Source of the DNA: Nitrospira sp. ND1
GTDB lineage: Bacteria; Nitrospirota; Nitrospiria; Nitrospirales; Nitrospiraceae
Direction of reading: 5' to 3'
DNA length: 64,000 nucleotides
Assembly: GCF_900170025.1 (NCBI RefSeq)
Contig: NZ_FWEX01000006.1
Location: forward strand, 2,069,089 to 2,133,088
Shown here: positions 1 to 8,378 of the stretch, in pieces
Position numbering within the stretch: position 1 is the stretch's first letter
Layout: every line of letters begins with the position of its first letter
Program-made: the position numbers and the translations under genes
The notes under the pieces: model-generated
Seen by the model: only the letters and a program-made list of their open reading frames with translations
Database searches by the model: none
What the model was told of the DNA's origin: nothing

Positions 1-219
1 ACGGCACTTCTCACGGCGAACTGGGAGCAGCCGGAAAAATTGAAAGATCTTCTCGGAGTGCGAGGGTGCGGGTATCATCGCGCTCATGCGTTGGATTTGT
101 TCCGGAGCAGCGGTGACGGGACGGTGCAGGTGTCATCCGCGGCCGAGGCCCTGGCGCCCTTGTCGCTCTATCGACTGGATCACGGGGATCCGGCGTTCAT
201 GAAGCGTGGCGGACGATAA
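1..219 (+). CDS. C-terminal part of an unknown protein (gene starts before the window)
   Basis: Frame 1 is open from the first base to a TAA at 217-219, giving 72 residues beginning TALLTANWEQPEK and ending AFMKRGGR. Composition and third-position G/C fit a real gene. No family is recognised from this tail: no catalytic motif, membrane segment or Cys cluster is visible. A palindromic repeat follows only 8 bases later. Function unknown. Confidence 0.6.
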   Translation, partial: TALLTANWEQPEKLKDLLGVRGCGYHRAHALDLFRSSGDGTVQVSSAAEALAPLSLYRLDHGDPAFMKRGGR

Positions 220-227
220 TCGGTGAG

Positions 228-463
228 CAGGCTGTTCAGAAAGGTCGTCCAGCAAGGCCACAGCAAGCGAAGAGGCGAATCGTGCTCATTCTTACCCGCC
301 CACCCCGAGCCTGCCGAGACAGGCTCTATGCACGTGGCCGTATGGTGAGCTTCTGAGGTTCACGACGCGCTGAATACAGCGCGTCACGTTTGTGAACGCC
401 GTCGAGACGGTGAGGCGGCAGTGTCTTGCGAGAACGATGCCGGCGAGCTTTTTCAACAGCCTG
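228..463. repeat. Small palindromic repeat, MITE-like (copy A)
   Basis: Non-coding element bounded by CAGGCTGTT (228-236) and its exact reverse complement AACAGCCTG (455-463). The inside is rich in hairpins: GACGCGCTG at 364-372 pairs with CAGCGCGTC at 377-385 around an AATA loop, flanked by TTCAC/GTGAA arms, and GAGCCTG pairs with CAGGCTC near 306-325. Read in reverse, its two ends match the ends of copy B at 15390-15587 (shared TTGAAA...CGTTCTC...GCCTC at one end and TGGCCTTGC/GCGGCCTTGC..GGAC at the other). It sits between the unknown gene and the epimerase gene. Confidence 0.6.
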
Positions 464-484
464 TTAGGAAAGGAAGGGAGCGAT

Positions 485-1507
485 ATGGGGTCTGGGAAAG
501 GATTAGTGCTCGTCACCGGCGCCGCCGGATTTATCGGGTCTCATGTGAGCCGGCGATTGCTCGATCGCGGTGACACTGTGCTCGGTCTGGACAATCTGAA
601 TGATTACTACGACGTGCGCCTCAAAGAAGCGCGGCTCGCGCGCCTGAGTTCTCATCCCCAATTTCAATTCGTCAAACTGGATCTGTCCGATCGTGCGGGT
701 ATGGCGGCGCTCTTCGAACAGCATCCCATTCGGCGCGTGGTGCATCTGGCGGCGCAAGCCGGTGTCCGCTATTCACTGGTCAATCCGCATGCCTACACTG
801 CGAGTAACATCGACGGGTTCTTGAACATTCTCGAAGGCTGTCGGCATCACAAGGCCGAGCACTTGGTCTATGCCTCCACGAGTTCGGTGTACGGCGGCCA
901 CACGAAGATGCCGTTCTCAGTGCACGACAATGTCGATCATCCCGTGTCGCTCTACGCCGCGACCAAGAAGGCGAACGAGCTCATGGCGCATTGTTATGCG
1001 CACCTGTATCGCTTCCCGATTACGGGATTACGGTTCTTTACTGTCTACGGGCCCTGGGGCCGTCCGGATATGGCATTGTTTCTCTTTACGAAGGCGATTC
1101 TGGAAGGAAAGCCCATCGACGTGTTCAACCACGGGAAGATGCAGCGTGACTTTACCTATGTCGACGATATCGCCGAAGGAGTGTTGCGTACGCTCGATCG
1201 GCCCGCTCAAGCCGACCCGGCCTGGGCGAGTGACAACCCCGACCCCGGCAGCAGCTCCGCACCCTATCGGCTGTACAACATCGGCAATCACCAGCCGGTC
1301 GAGCTGTTGCGATTTATCGAGGTGCTGGAACAGACGCTGGGCATGAAGGCCCAAAAGAACTTCCTCCCTCTCCAGGCCGGCGATGTGCCTGCGACCTATG
1401 CCGATGTCGCGGATCTCATGCGTGATACGGGCTTCAAGCCCGCGACCTCTATCGAGACCGGCATCGCCCGCTTTGTGGAATGGTATCGGGCGTATTACAA
1501 GGTGTGA
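485..1507 (+). CDS. UDP-glucuronate 4-epimerase (NAD-dependent epimerase)
   Basis: Extended short-chain dehydrogenase of 340 residues, the usual length of UDP-glucuronate 4-epimerases, which make UDP-galacturonate for surface polysaccharide. The Rossmann glycine motif [10 protein letters not shown] is at 11-20, the family signature [15 protein letters not shown] follows at about 36-50, the Ser/Thr proton-relay run is near 131-134 and the catalytic YxxxK is Y157/K161. The ATG at 485 is chosen because GGAAGGGAG lies just upstream and the Rossmann strand starts at residue 7; the frame stays open to 392 but that extension lies in the repeat. UDP-glucuronate substrate could come from Ugd at 28070-29389. 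The exact sugar substrate is family-based. Confidence 0.85.
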   Translation: MGSGKGLVLVTGAAGFIGSHVSRRLLDRGDTVLGLDNLNDYYDVRLKEARLARLSSHPQFQFVKLDLSDRAGMAALFEQHPIRRVVHLAAQAGVRYSLVNPHAYTASNIDGFLNILEGCRHHKAEHLVYASTSSVYGGHTKMPFSVHDNVDHPVSLYAATKKANELMAHCYAHLYRFPITGLRFFTVYGPWGRPDMALFLFTKAILEGKPIDVFNHGKMQRDFTYVDDIAEGVLRTLDRPAQADPAWASDNPDPGSSSAPYRLYNIGNHQPVELLRFIEVLEQTLGMKAQKNFLPLQAGDVPATYADVADLMRDTGFKPATSIETGIARFVEWYRAYYKV

Positions 1508-1830
1508 TGGCATGTGGAGCGCGTGTTCCTGCAGCGTCTCTCCCGGGGGGTGGCTGAGAAGCTCGTCAAGCCACTCGGTCACCTCCGCACCCACCTGGTC
1601 GCGTAGTGCGATAAAAATCAGCAGAGTTGCTCGAACCCGTGCAAGCGTTCGGTGATGTCCCCGCAGAGGGGATGTGCGACGACGGGTGCAATGGCCCTGA
1701 ATTGCTTGATCGTGTGAACGTGATGTTCCAGGGTTCCCCGCCAGTGCCGGATCGTCCTTTGTCCTTGCAGTTCTGCGACGCGGTTCCATTCTGCTGTCGG
1801 TAAGCGCAGTCAAACCGTCCCGGCAAATTA
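1508..1830 (-). pseudogene. Remnant of a small hypothetical gene, frameshifted
   Basis: Reading the minus strand, one frame from about 1795 to 1622 gives a coherent helical peptide (WNRVAELQ...TIRHWRGTLEHH...FRAIAPVVAHPL...LHGFEQLC) and then stops. The neighbouring frame continues with IFIALRDQVGAEVTEWLDEL and [17 protein letters not shown]. Removing one CT from CTCT at about 1621-1625 would join them as GFEQLLIFIALRDQ. The upstream end is also in a different frame (a TTG start near 1826), so at least one more indel is likely. Function unknown; it lies beside an insertion sequence. The call rests on frame coherence only. Confidence 0.35.
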
Positions 1831-1929
1831 AGATGAGTCGCGTGGCGCGGCGTCTCGAGTCGTTGCGAGCCGACTTGTCTGGGATGCTGAGTCGGTACTT
1901 GTTGCAGCTGGGAGTATGGAGTAAATTAG

Positions 1930-3106
1930 GGAAGGTCTGATTTATTCCTCGCGCGTGATGTGCTACGGGTAGCGCAACACCGATCAGGAGGCGCCCCCAT
2001 GTCGCAACAGACTTTTGCAGAAGCGAGCTTTGAACAGTATCGGAAACCGACCCGCCGCGAGCGGTTTCTGGCGGCGATGGAGCAGGTGATTCCGTGGAGC
2101 GAACTGGCGGCGGTTATCGAGCCGTACTATCCCAAGGCGGAGGGGGCCGGGCGTCCGCCGGTCGGAGGTGAGCGAATGCTCCGTATCCATTTCCTGCAAC
2201 ATTGGTTCAATCTGTCTGACCCGGCGGTGGAGGAGGCCCTGTATGACTCCCGCGCCATGCGGCAGTTCGTGGGCATTGATCTGGGGCGCGAGCCTGTACC
2301 GGATGAGACGACCATCTGCAAATTTCGGCATCTCCTGGAAGTCCATCGGTTGGGCGAGCAACTCTTTGCCTTGATCCGGACGTATCTGGCCGAGCAGGGG
2401 CTGCAGATCAGCCGGGGGACCATCGTGGATGCCACGATCATCAGCGCCCCCAGTTCGACAAAGAATCGCCAGAAGGAGCGGGATCCCGAGATGCATCAGA
2501 CCCAGAAGGGCAACCAGTGGTATTTCGGGATGAAGGCCCATATTGGAGTAGACAGCCGGACGAAGCTGATTCATTCCGTGGCCGCCACCGCCGCCAATGT
2601 GCATGACAGTCAGGTGTTGCCGGACCTACTGCATGGACAGGAGACGCGGGTGTGGGGCGATGCCGCTTATAGTGGCCAACGCGACGTGATTCAGCAGCAC
2701 GTGCCTGGGGCCAAGAGCTTCGTGCAGACGAAAGCGCATCGCCATCGGCCGCTGAGTGAAACCGAGCGCGCCCGGAACCGCACCAAGTCGAAGGTGCGGG
2801 CCAAAGTCGAACACGTGTTCTTAGTGATGAAACAGATCTTTGGCTGGGGCAAAGTCCGCTACCGGGGGCTGGCGAAGAATACGAATTGGCTCTTCGTCAC
2901 GTGCGGCTTAACGAATCTGTATCTGGCGCGACGACGCCTCTTGGCGGGAACGTAGGCGACGTGTGTCCGCAGGGCGGCCGTGGGCCATTGGACAGGGGGT
3001 GAGCCCACAAAAAGGCTCACGGACCAGCAGATTCTCACCGGATAGCCCAGAGTGTTCACACCAGTAACTGGTTTCTCAGTGGAAACGTGAATTAATCAGA
3101 CCTTCC
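1930..3106 (+). mobile_element. Complete IS5-family insertion sequence with TTAG target duplication
   Basis: Element of 1177 bp. The left end GGAAGGTCTGATTTATT (from 1930) and the reverse complement of the right end, GGAAGGTCTGATTAATT (ending 3106), form terminal inverted repeats of about 17 bp with one mismatch. Directly outside lie TTAG at 1926-1929 and TTAG at 3107-3110. A 4-bp YTAR/TTAG-type duplication and GGAAGG ends are classical for the IS5 group. One intact transposase fills the element. Intact ends, ORF and duplication point to a recent and possibly still mobile insertion. It landed directly upstream of the secreted-protein gene at 3130, splitting its original promoter region. Confidence 0.9.
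1999..2955 (+). CDS. IS5-family DDE transposase
   Basis: Transposase of 318 residues. An N-terminal DUF772-type region (FLQHWFNLSDPAVEEALYDS, about 65-84, and DETTICKFRHLLE) is followed by the DDE catalytic domain: D144 in TIVDATIISAP, D221 in WGDAAYSG and E271 in VRAKVEHVF, in the IS5 order. The ATG at 1999 follows GGAGGCGCCCCC; an in-frame start 39 bases earlier lacks such a site. No frameshift or stop is seen. It acts on the 17-bp inverted ends at 1930 and 3106. Confidence 0.92.
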   Translation: MSQQTFAEASFEQYRKPTRRERFLAAMEQVIPWSELAAVIEPYYPKAEGAGRPPVGGERMLRIHFLQHWFNLSDPAVEEALYDSRAMRQFVGIDLGREPVPDETTICKFRHLLEVHRLGEQLFALIRTYLAEQGLQISRGTIVDATIISAPSSTKNRQKERDPEMHQTQKGNQWYFGMKAHIGVDSRTKLIHSVAATAANVHDSQVLPDLLHGQETRVWGDAAYSGQRDVIQQHVPGAKSFVQTKAHRHRPLSETERARNRTKSKVRAKVEHVFLVMKQIFGWGKVRYRGLAKNTNWLFVTCGLTNLYLARRRLLAGT

Positions 3107-3129
3107 TTAGAAATAGAGTTTCCCCCTTT

Positions 3130-3552
3130 ATGCAAAGGGCTTTAGTGGACGTGAAAAGAAATCGAATGATTTGGTCGTTGCTCGCAGCAGGATGGCTGAT
3201 GCTGGCGGGGCAGGACCTTGCGCTGGCAGAAGCGCCTTCGACCGAGACAGCGACGTGGAGTGAGTTGCGTAGCCAATCATCGAACGCCTTGTCCCAGGCT
3301 CCGGCAACGAGTGAGAGGCAAGTCGACATCTTTCGGCAGGCGCCCATGTTGAGTGGTCGCGTGCAGGTCAGTGAGCAGACTCTGATCCCTTATGTGGGGG
3401 CCGGATTCGGCGGTGGATACGTGACGGAACGGGATCGGGCCCTCGGTCCCATGCCGGGACTCCCGCAGCAAAACCTCTTGGGTGACTCGTTAGGTTTGGG
3501 CAAGGGCATGATGCCGAACGAATTTCAGATGGGCATTCGCATTCCGTTTTAA
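3130..3552 (+). CDS. Small secreted protein of unknown function
   Basis: 140 residues with an N-terminal signal-type segment (basic KRNR, then MIWSLLAAGWLMLAGQDLALA, cleavage likely after ALA). The mature part is Gly/Pro rich in its second half (LIPYVGAGFGGGYVTERDR, LGLGKGMMPNEFQ) and ends RIPF; a terminal Phe is common in outer-membrane proteins but this chain is too short for a barrel. An internal start at M13 is possible. The ribosome-binding region and start lie only 20 bases after the IS5 element, so native expression was probably disturbed or now depends on read-out from the element. No family recognised. Confidence 0.6.
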   Translation: MQRALVDVKRNRMIWSLLAAGWLMLAGQDLALAEAPSTETATWSELRSQSSNALSQAPATSERQVDIFRQAPMLSGRVQVSEQTLIPYVGAGFGGGYVTERDRALGPMPGLPQQNLLGDSLGLGKGMMPNEFQMGIRIPF

Positions 3553-3608
3553 GTCCTGCCGGTTGCGCCGCTGCACCACAGCATGAATCATCCCTTCTGG
3601 TCCAGTGG

Positions 3609-4280
3609 CTAAAAGAGTCGCCGGGCGAGGCCTGCCGGGTCGACTCCATCCAGCGTTGAAAGGACCAGGTGCGCCTCCGCTAGTTGGGATGCCGGGTAGG
3701 TCGTCGCAATGGCGAGGACGCGCATGCCCGCCTTCAGGCCTGCCAGAACTCCCGCCCGAGAATCTTCGATCACCAGGCACTCGTTTGCCCTGAGCAACGG
3801 TGGACGAGGCCTACGGGCGTTCAGCAGTCTGAGGGTGAACTCATAGATCGCAGGGTCCGGTTTCCCTACGGCGCAGTCATCTGCGGACACGATCAACTCA
3901 AATGCCTGTTCGATGGGGGTGCCGGTGAGTGCGGCGAGGATCTGTTCGCGTCTGCCTCCGGACGCCACTGCCAGCCGGTACGCTCCCGACGCGCGCTGCA
4001 CGAACTCGGTGACCCAGGGAAACAATGCGGGTTTGTGCAGAGCCGTATGTGCGCGAAACAAGCCTGCCTTTCGTTCGATAATCCCGGCGTGAATCGCCGG
4101 GTCGCAGCTCCCGTCGCGTCGTTCCAATAATGCGGTCGCGCAGGTTCGTTCATCCATACCCAGGTAGGTGCCGTAGTACTCCTCATCACTCAGGCTGAGT
4201 CCCGCTTCGGCCAACGCCTGCTGAAAGCAAAGCAGGTGCGGCGTTTCGTCGTCGGCGATGACGCCGTTGAAGTCGAACAT
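3609..4280 (-). CDS. HAD-superfamily phosphatase (beta-phosphoglucomutase-like)
   Basis: HAD subfamily I hydrolase of 223 residues with helical cap. Motif I is MFDFNGV (nucleophile D3), but the second Asp of DxD is Asn here. Motif II is in RLAVASGGRRE, motif III Lys in VGKPDPAIYEF and motif IV in CLVIEDSRAGV. The substrate is probably a small sugar phosphate or phosphoglycolate-like compound, not resolvable from sequence. The start is uncertain: the ATG at 4280 leaves almost no beta-1 strand, while CTG at 4292-4290, giving LRAIMFDF, lies 5 bases after GGGGAGG (4304-4298); a stop lies a few codons upstream. Divergent from the Kef gene. Confidence 0.82.
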   Translation of the reverse strand: MFDFNGVIADDETPHLLCFQQALAEAGLSLSDEEYYGTYLGMDERTCATALLERRDGSCDPAIHAGIIERKAGLFRAHTALHKPALFPWVTEFVQRASGAYRLAVASGGRREQILAALTGTPIEQAFELIVSADDCAVGKPDPAIYEFTLRLLNARRPRPPLLRANECLVIEDSRAGVLAGLKAGMRVLAIATTYPASQLAEAHLVLSTLDGVDPAGLARRLF

Positions 4281-4356
4281 GATGGCGCGCAGAGCGGCCT
4301 CCCCGGCTCACATTGTCCTACGTGGTGCGCTCTACTCTAACCGAGCGCGGGTGGTC

Positions 4357-4401
4357 GGACAAGCGGAACTCCTTGTCCCGCTGAGGTCCCTACGGTATGC
4401 T
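4357..4401 (+). promoter_or_regulatory. Promoter with overlapping inverted repeat, for the Kef-type transporter
   Basis: TTGTCC at 4373-4378, 17-base spacer, TATGCT at 4396-4401, about 55 bases before the ATG at 4458. The -35 box is one arm of an inverted repeat, GGACAAG (4357-4363) and CTTGTCC (4372-4378), which could be an operator site. Prediction only; no regulator is known. Confidence 0.4.
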
Positions 4402-4457
4402 GCGTCACGGCAACGTATCCGGACCGTTCGCCACCACAAATCGACTCCCATGACACG

Positions 4458-6482
4458 ATGAGCGACTACGCAGTTCTCGGCGATCTCTTGGTGATCTATG
4501 CAGTGTCCACTGCGGTGGTCTTTGTATTTCATCAGTTTCGTCTTCCATCGATTGCCGGGTTCCTGGTGGCCGGAGCCCTGATCGGGCCGCACGGGCTCCA
4601 TCTGATTCCCGATGTGTCGCAGGTGCAGGTCCTGGCTGAGATCGGGATCGTGCTGCTGCTCTTTACGATCGGGATGGAATTTTCCTCCGCACACTTTGCG
4701 GCTGCCCGGCGCATTCTCATGGTTGCCGCGCCGGTTCAAACCGGGGGCGTCCTTGTCCTGGCGTTGCTCGGGGCTTTGGCGGTGGGCCTCTCGTATCAAC
4801 AAGGGATTTTCTGGGGCTTTCTCCTCTCATTAAGCAGCACGGCCATCGTGCTGAAAGCCCTTTCGGAACAGGGTGAGAGTGATTCGTTTCACGGTCGCGC
4901 CACCGTTGCGATTCTGATCTTCCAGGACCTTGCCGTCGTTCCGATGATGCTCGTCACGCCGATCCTGGGCACTCCGAGCGGGAGTGCGATGGGGACGGTA
5001 CTGATGACCTTGGTCAAGGCGGCGATTGTGGTCGGGTTGATCGTTGCGGCAGCCTGGTATCTTGTGCCGCGGCTCCTGCGCCATATCGTGCGGAGTCGAA
5101 GCCGTGAGCTGTTTCTGCTCTCGATCATCGTGCTCTGTCTCGGTATTGCCTGGCTGACGTCGCTGGGCGGACTGTCCCTCGCCCTGGGGGCGTTTATTGC
5201 CGGGCTGGTTATTTCTGAGTCGGAATATAGCCATCAGGCATTGGCCGAAGTCCTGCCGTTCCGTGACAGTTTCAATAGCCTGTTTTTCGTGTCGATCGGC
5301 GTCTTGATGGACATACGGGTGGTGCTGGAGCATCCGTTCATTGTGCTGGGCCTGTTGTTGGCCGTGATTGTCGGGAAACTGGTCACCGGGAGTGGGGCGA
5401 TGGTGGCGGCCGGGGCTCCGCCTAGGTCGTCGGTGTTGGTCGGGGTGGCGCTCGCGCAGGTCGGCGAATTCAGTTTTATCCTGGCGCAACAGGGGCAGGA
5501 TGCCGGTTTGTTCACCGGGGATCAGTATCAGTTATTTCTGGCGGTGTCGGTGCTGACCATGGTGGTGACGCCGTTTTTGATGCAATGGTCGCCCGATCTG
5601 GGGCGGCGGATCGAAGCGATGCAGCGCGTCCGGGGCTGGATGCCGACCCGCACCGCCGCGCATGTCGAGCAGATGGAAGGTTCCCAGATCCGGATCAAAG
5701 ACCACGTCATTATTGTGGGCTATGGGCTCAACGGTCGAAACCTCGCCCGCGTGTTAAGCGAGACCGAAATCCCGCATGTGGCCCTCGACCTGGACGGCGA
5801 AACGGTGCGCCGCGAGGCGCGTCATGGCGTGCCGATCTACTACGGCGACGGCTCGAATGCCAACGTGCTGCGGCATATGAAGATCGACGACGCCAAAGTG
5901 CTGGTCGTGGCCTTGTCCGATCCGTTCACGGCCCGGAGAACGGTGAAGGTGGCCAAAGGATTGAATTCGAAGCTCCACATCGTCGTGCGGACGCGATATT
6001 TGAGAGAGTTGGAAGAGTTGCATCAGTTGGGTGCGGACGATGTGGTGCCGGAAGAGTTCGAGACCTCGATTGAAATCTTTGCCCTGGTGCTGCGCACCTA
6101 TAGTTTGCCGCAGGAATTTGTGGCACGAAAAGCGGAACAAATCAGGCGCGAAGGGTATGCGCTGTTGCGGCGGAGCGAGATGCCGGAGCTGGCTCATCAT
6201 CTCCGCGGAGGCACGTTGACCGATGTCGAGGTGGAAACCTGCCGGATCGATGACGAGGCTCCGGCGGTGGGAAAGTCGCTGACGGAACTCTCCATTCGCC
6301 CACGGACCGGCGCGTCGGTGATTGCCTGGACTCGCAGCCAGGTCACTCAGTCCAATCCATCTGAAACCGTGCGGCTGCAGGCCGGCGATGTCGTCACGCT
6401 GCTCGGATCCCGCGACCAGATTCGTCGGGCCATGGCGCTCTTGACTGAGCCCAATCATGGCACGAGTCACCAACTCAAATAG
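4458..6482 (+). CDS. Kef/CPA2-type monovalent cation:proton antiporter with TrkA domains
   Basis: 674 residues. The first roughly 385 are a polytopic membrane domain with the CPA2 features GFLVAGALIGPHGL near 35-48, LLLFTIGMEFS, and FILAQQGQDAGLF. A cytoplasmic TrkA-N (RCK) domain follows with the nucleotide-binding motif HVIIVGYGLNGRNLARVL at about 418-435 and a conserved Asp ending beta-2 (HVALDLDGE), then a TrkA-C domain at about 590-665. Such proteins are potassium or sodium/proton antiporters or ligand-gated efflux systems in the inner membrane (YbaL/KefB type). The ion cannot be told from sequence. No ancillary KefF/KefG quinone reductase is adjacent. It converges with the Rieske oxygenase gene, 9 bases apart. 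Confidence 0.88.
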   Translation: MSDYAVLGDLLVIYAVSTAVVFVFHQFRLPSIAGFLVAGALIGPHGLHLIPDVSQVQVLAEIGIVLLLFTIGMEFSSAHFAAARRILMVAAPVQTGGVLVLALLGALAVGLSYQQGIFWGFLLSLSSTAIVLKALSEQGESDSFHGRATVAILIFQDLAVVPMMLVTPILGTPSGSAMGTVLMTLVKAAIVVGLIVAAAWYLVPRLLRHIVRSRSRELFLLSIIVLCLGIAWLTSLGGLSLALGAFIAGLVISESEYSHQALAEVLPFRDSFNSLFFVSIGVLMDIRVVLEHPFIVLGLLLAVIVGKLVTGSGAMVAAGAPPRSSVLVGVALAQVGEFSFILAQQGQDAGLFTGDQYQLFLAVSVLTMVVTPFLMQWSPDLGRRIEAMQRVRGWMPTRTAAHVEQMEGSQIRIKDHVIIVGYGLNGRNLARVLSETEIPHVALDLDGETVRREARHGVPIYYGDGSNANVLRHMKIDDAKVLVVALSDPFTARRTVKVAKGLNSKLHIVVRTRYLRELEELHQLGADDVVPEEFETSIEIFALVLRTYSLPQEFVARKAEQIRREGYALLRRSEMPELAHHLRGGTLTDVEVETCRIDDEAPAVGKSLTELSIRPRTGASVIAWTRSQVTQSNPSETVRLQAGDVVTLLGSRDQIRRAMALLTEPNHGTSHQLK

Positions 6483-6491
6483 CGCGGTCGG

Positions 6492-7580
6492 CTAACTTCT
6501 CCAGCGAAGCGTCACGCGGTCTTTCAGCGGATGGTCTAAGGGACGTCCGGTCTGGACGGCGGCGAGATGGGCGGCCTTCAGTTTGTAGTACCACTTGGCG
6601 GGCGTATCGGCGTCATCGATCAGCATGAGCGCCGGTTTGTATTTCAGTCCCACGGCTTGCCGCTCCATGGCCTGCTTGTCCTGCTTCATGAAGATGTTGG
6701 CGAAATAACGGAACAGCGGCTTGGCAAAGGGCAGCCAGGGCAGGATATTCCAGGCGGCGGCAAAATCGATCCGGCATTGTTGCTCGCCCACGGGCGTGAC
6801 CGTGGCGCGCGAAGAGACGTACATCGAACCGCACTGCACGAACTCGAAGCGTTGGTTGGGGAGCACAAAGTCGATGGTCGTCGTCAAGGGCCCGCCGTAG
6901 AGCCGGTTGAGGAGCTTGTAGGGTCCGCTGTTCTTCGACGGCGCATGGGGAACCATGCGAAACCCGTTGGGGATCGGCTCGAAGGTCTTCGCTTTGTCGT
7001 GCATGCTGGCTTTGGTCCGCCACCAGGAACTTTGGTGCACAAAGGGACCGTGGGCCGGGTCCATGAGTCCGACGATGCCGTCGTCGATGGTGCAGTCCAG
7101 AATCGTCGAAATCTGGATCATGCGATAGGGTTCGGACGGGAGCGGGAGACGCGGGAGTTCCGGAACCGGTTGTTTCGGCTGTTGCGGATCCGGGAGAAAC
7201 ACCCACACGTACCCATCCTGATCCTGGCAGGGGTAGGACGTGATGCCGATCTTTTCGGGTTGGAGCGGGGACCCTTCCACGAGTGCCGGAATATGGCGGC
7301 AGCGGCCACCGGTATCGAACTGCCATCCGTGATAGGCGCATTCGACGCGCTCTCCATCAAAGTGTCCGAACGAGAGCGGCATGCCGCGATGGGGGCATAT
7401 GTCGCGCATCGCCGCCACCTTGCCTTGGCGGTCACGGCAGACGAGGATCGGTTGTCCTAACATCACCTGGGTTTGCATCTGGCCGACAGCCAGAGCCGTG
7501 CTCGTGGTCGCCGGATACCAGAAGCCGTAGAGCGGGGCGCTCTTGGTCGGTTTGAGTTCGGTGATGAGGTCTGTGCTCAT
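6492..7580 (-). CDS. Rieske non-heme iron oxygenase, alpha-subunit type
   Basis: 362 residues. The N-terminal Rieske domain has C62-x-H64 (ICPHRGMPL) and C81-x2-H84 (CAYHGWQFD), binding a [2Fe-2S] cluster. The C-terminal catalytic domain carries GLMDPAHGPFVHQ, whose spaced His pair and Asp fit the mononuclear iron facial triad of the PaO/vanillate-demethylase-like group. It would use electrons from a separate reductase to hydroxylate or demethylate an unknown substrate. No reductase or beta subunit is adjacent, though a stand-alone Rieske ferredoxin is encoded at 34138. It diverges from the dsrE promoter. Confidence 0.85.
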   Translation of the reverse strand: MSTDLITELKPTKSAPLYGFWYPATTSTALAVGQMQTQVMLGQPILVCRDRQGKVAAMRDICPHRGMPLSFGHFDGERVECAYHGWQFDTGGRCRHIPALVEGSPLQPEKIGITSYPCQDQDGYVWVFLPDPQQPKQPVPELPRLPLPSEPYRMIQISTILDCTIDDGIVGLMDPAHGPFVHQSSWWRTKASMHDKAKTFEPIPNGFRMVPHAPSKNSGPYKLLNRLYGGPLTTTIDFVLPNQRFEFVQCGSMYVSSRATVTPVGEQQCRIDFAAAWNILPWLPFAKPLFRYFANIFMKQDKQAMERQAVGLKYKPALMLIDDADTPAKWYYKLKAAHLAAVQTGRPLDHPLKDRVTLRWRS

Positions 7581-7740
7581 GAGTGATGCAGTCGCCTGGT
7601 TTGTCGCGATGCGTGAGACGGTTCGCCGCCGAATGGACTATAACGGCGGGCCCGCAACAGGTCAAGCAACCGGCAGTCTAGGGCGAAGGCCGCAGACGGT
7701 ACGATCTGGATGGCCAAACCCCGCTTCTGACCCGCATTTC

Positions 7741-7770
7741 TTGACAAGAAAAAGAAGCGGAGACTATAGT
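7741..7770 (+). promoter_or_regulatory. Sigma-70-type promoter for dsrE-tusA
   Basis: Consensus TTGACA (7741-7746), 18-base spacer, TATAGT (7765-7770), about 54 bases before the dsrE-like ATG at 7825. It is one of the best promoter matches in the window. Confidence 0.6.
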
Positions 7771-7824
7771 CAATTTCCATCGTATGTGACTCCATATCCC
7801 TACTCCGAGAGACGAGGTACCCTC

Positions 7825-8355
7825 ATGACAACCGCACAAATCGAGCCCACCGCTGCACTGGCGGAACTCCGCGAGGCGAAACCGGATCGTGTGACGATTG
7901 TGTTGCTGAGCGGAGATCTCGATAAGGCCATGGCCGCCTTCATTATCGCCACCGGTGCGGCCGCCATGGGGATGCAGGTCACGGTGTTCTTTACGTTCTG
8001 GGGCCTCAATACGATCCGCAAGAAAGGCGCGAGCAGTTCCGCGTCTGACTGGCTGCGTCGGATGTTCGGGTTCCTCAACAAGGGCGGCGCCGAGACGTTG
8101 CCGCTGTCCCGCTTCCATTTCTGGGGGCTGGGCACGAAGATGATGCAAGTGGTGATGAAGCAGAATCGTATGCCGGGTGTGCCGGAACTCATGGAGACGG
8201 CGCTGGAGCTCGGTGTTCGCTTCATCGCCTGCACGACGACAATGGGCCTGATGGGCATCACGAAAGATACGTTGATCGACGGAATCGACCAATTTGCCGG
8301 TGTGACGACCTACCTGGCCGAAGCCAAGCAGGGCAGCGTCAATCTGTTTATCTAA
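7825..8355 (+). CDS. DsrE/DsrF-like sulfur-transfer family protein
   Basis: 176 residues of the DsrE/F/H-like fold: beta strand VTIVLLSGDLDKAMAAF, helix with FIIATGAAAMGMQVTVFF, an insert with KKGASSSASDWLRRMFGF, and a conserved Cys at 136 in FIACTTTMGLMG, the position that carries persulfide in DsrE3-type proteins. It is soluble apart from hydrophobic core helices. ATG 7825 is chosen, with GAGAGACGAGG upstream; the frame is open further back but crosses the promoter. The next gene is tusA, 23 bases on: DsrE-type plus TusA pairs pass sulfane sulfur between Cys residues. The donor and acceptor here are unknown. Confidence 0.85.
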   Translation: MTTAQIEPTAALAELREAKPDRVTIVLLSGDLDKAMAAFIIATGAAAMGMQVTVFFTFWGLNTIRKKGASSSASDWLRRMFGFLNKGGAETLPLSRFHFWGLGTKMMQVVMKQNRMPGVPELMETALELGVRFIACTTTMGLMGITKDTLIDGIDQFAGVTTYLAEAKQGSVNLFI

Positions 8356-8378
8356 GCGAGGGGTTGAGGAGCGGCACG

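Noticed and set aside
392..484. N-terminal extension of the epimerase
   Set aside because: Lies in the palindromic repeat; the good ribosome-binding site is at 485 and the Rossmann fold starts there.
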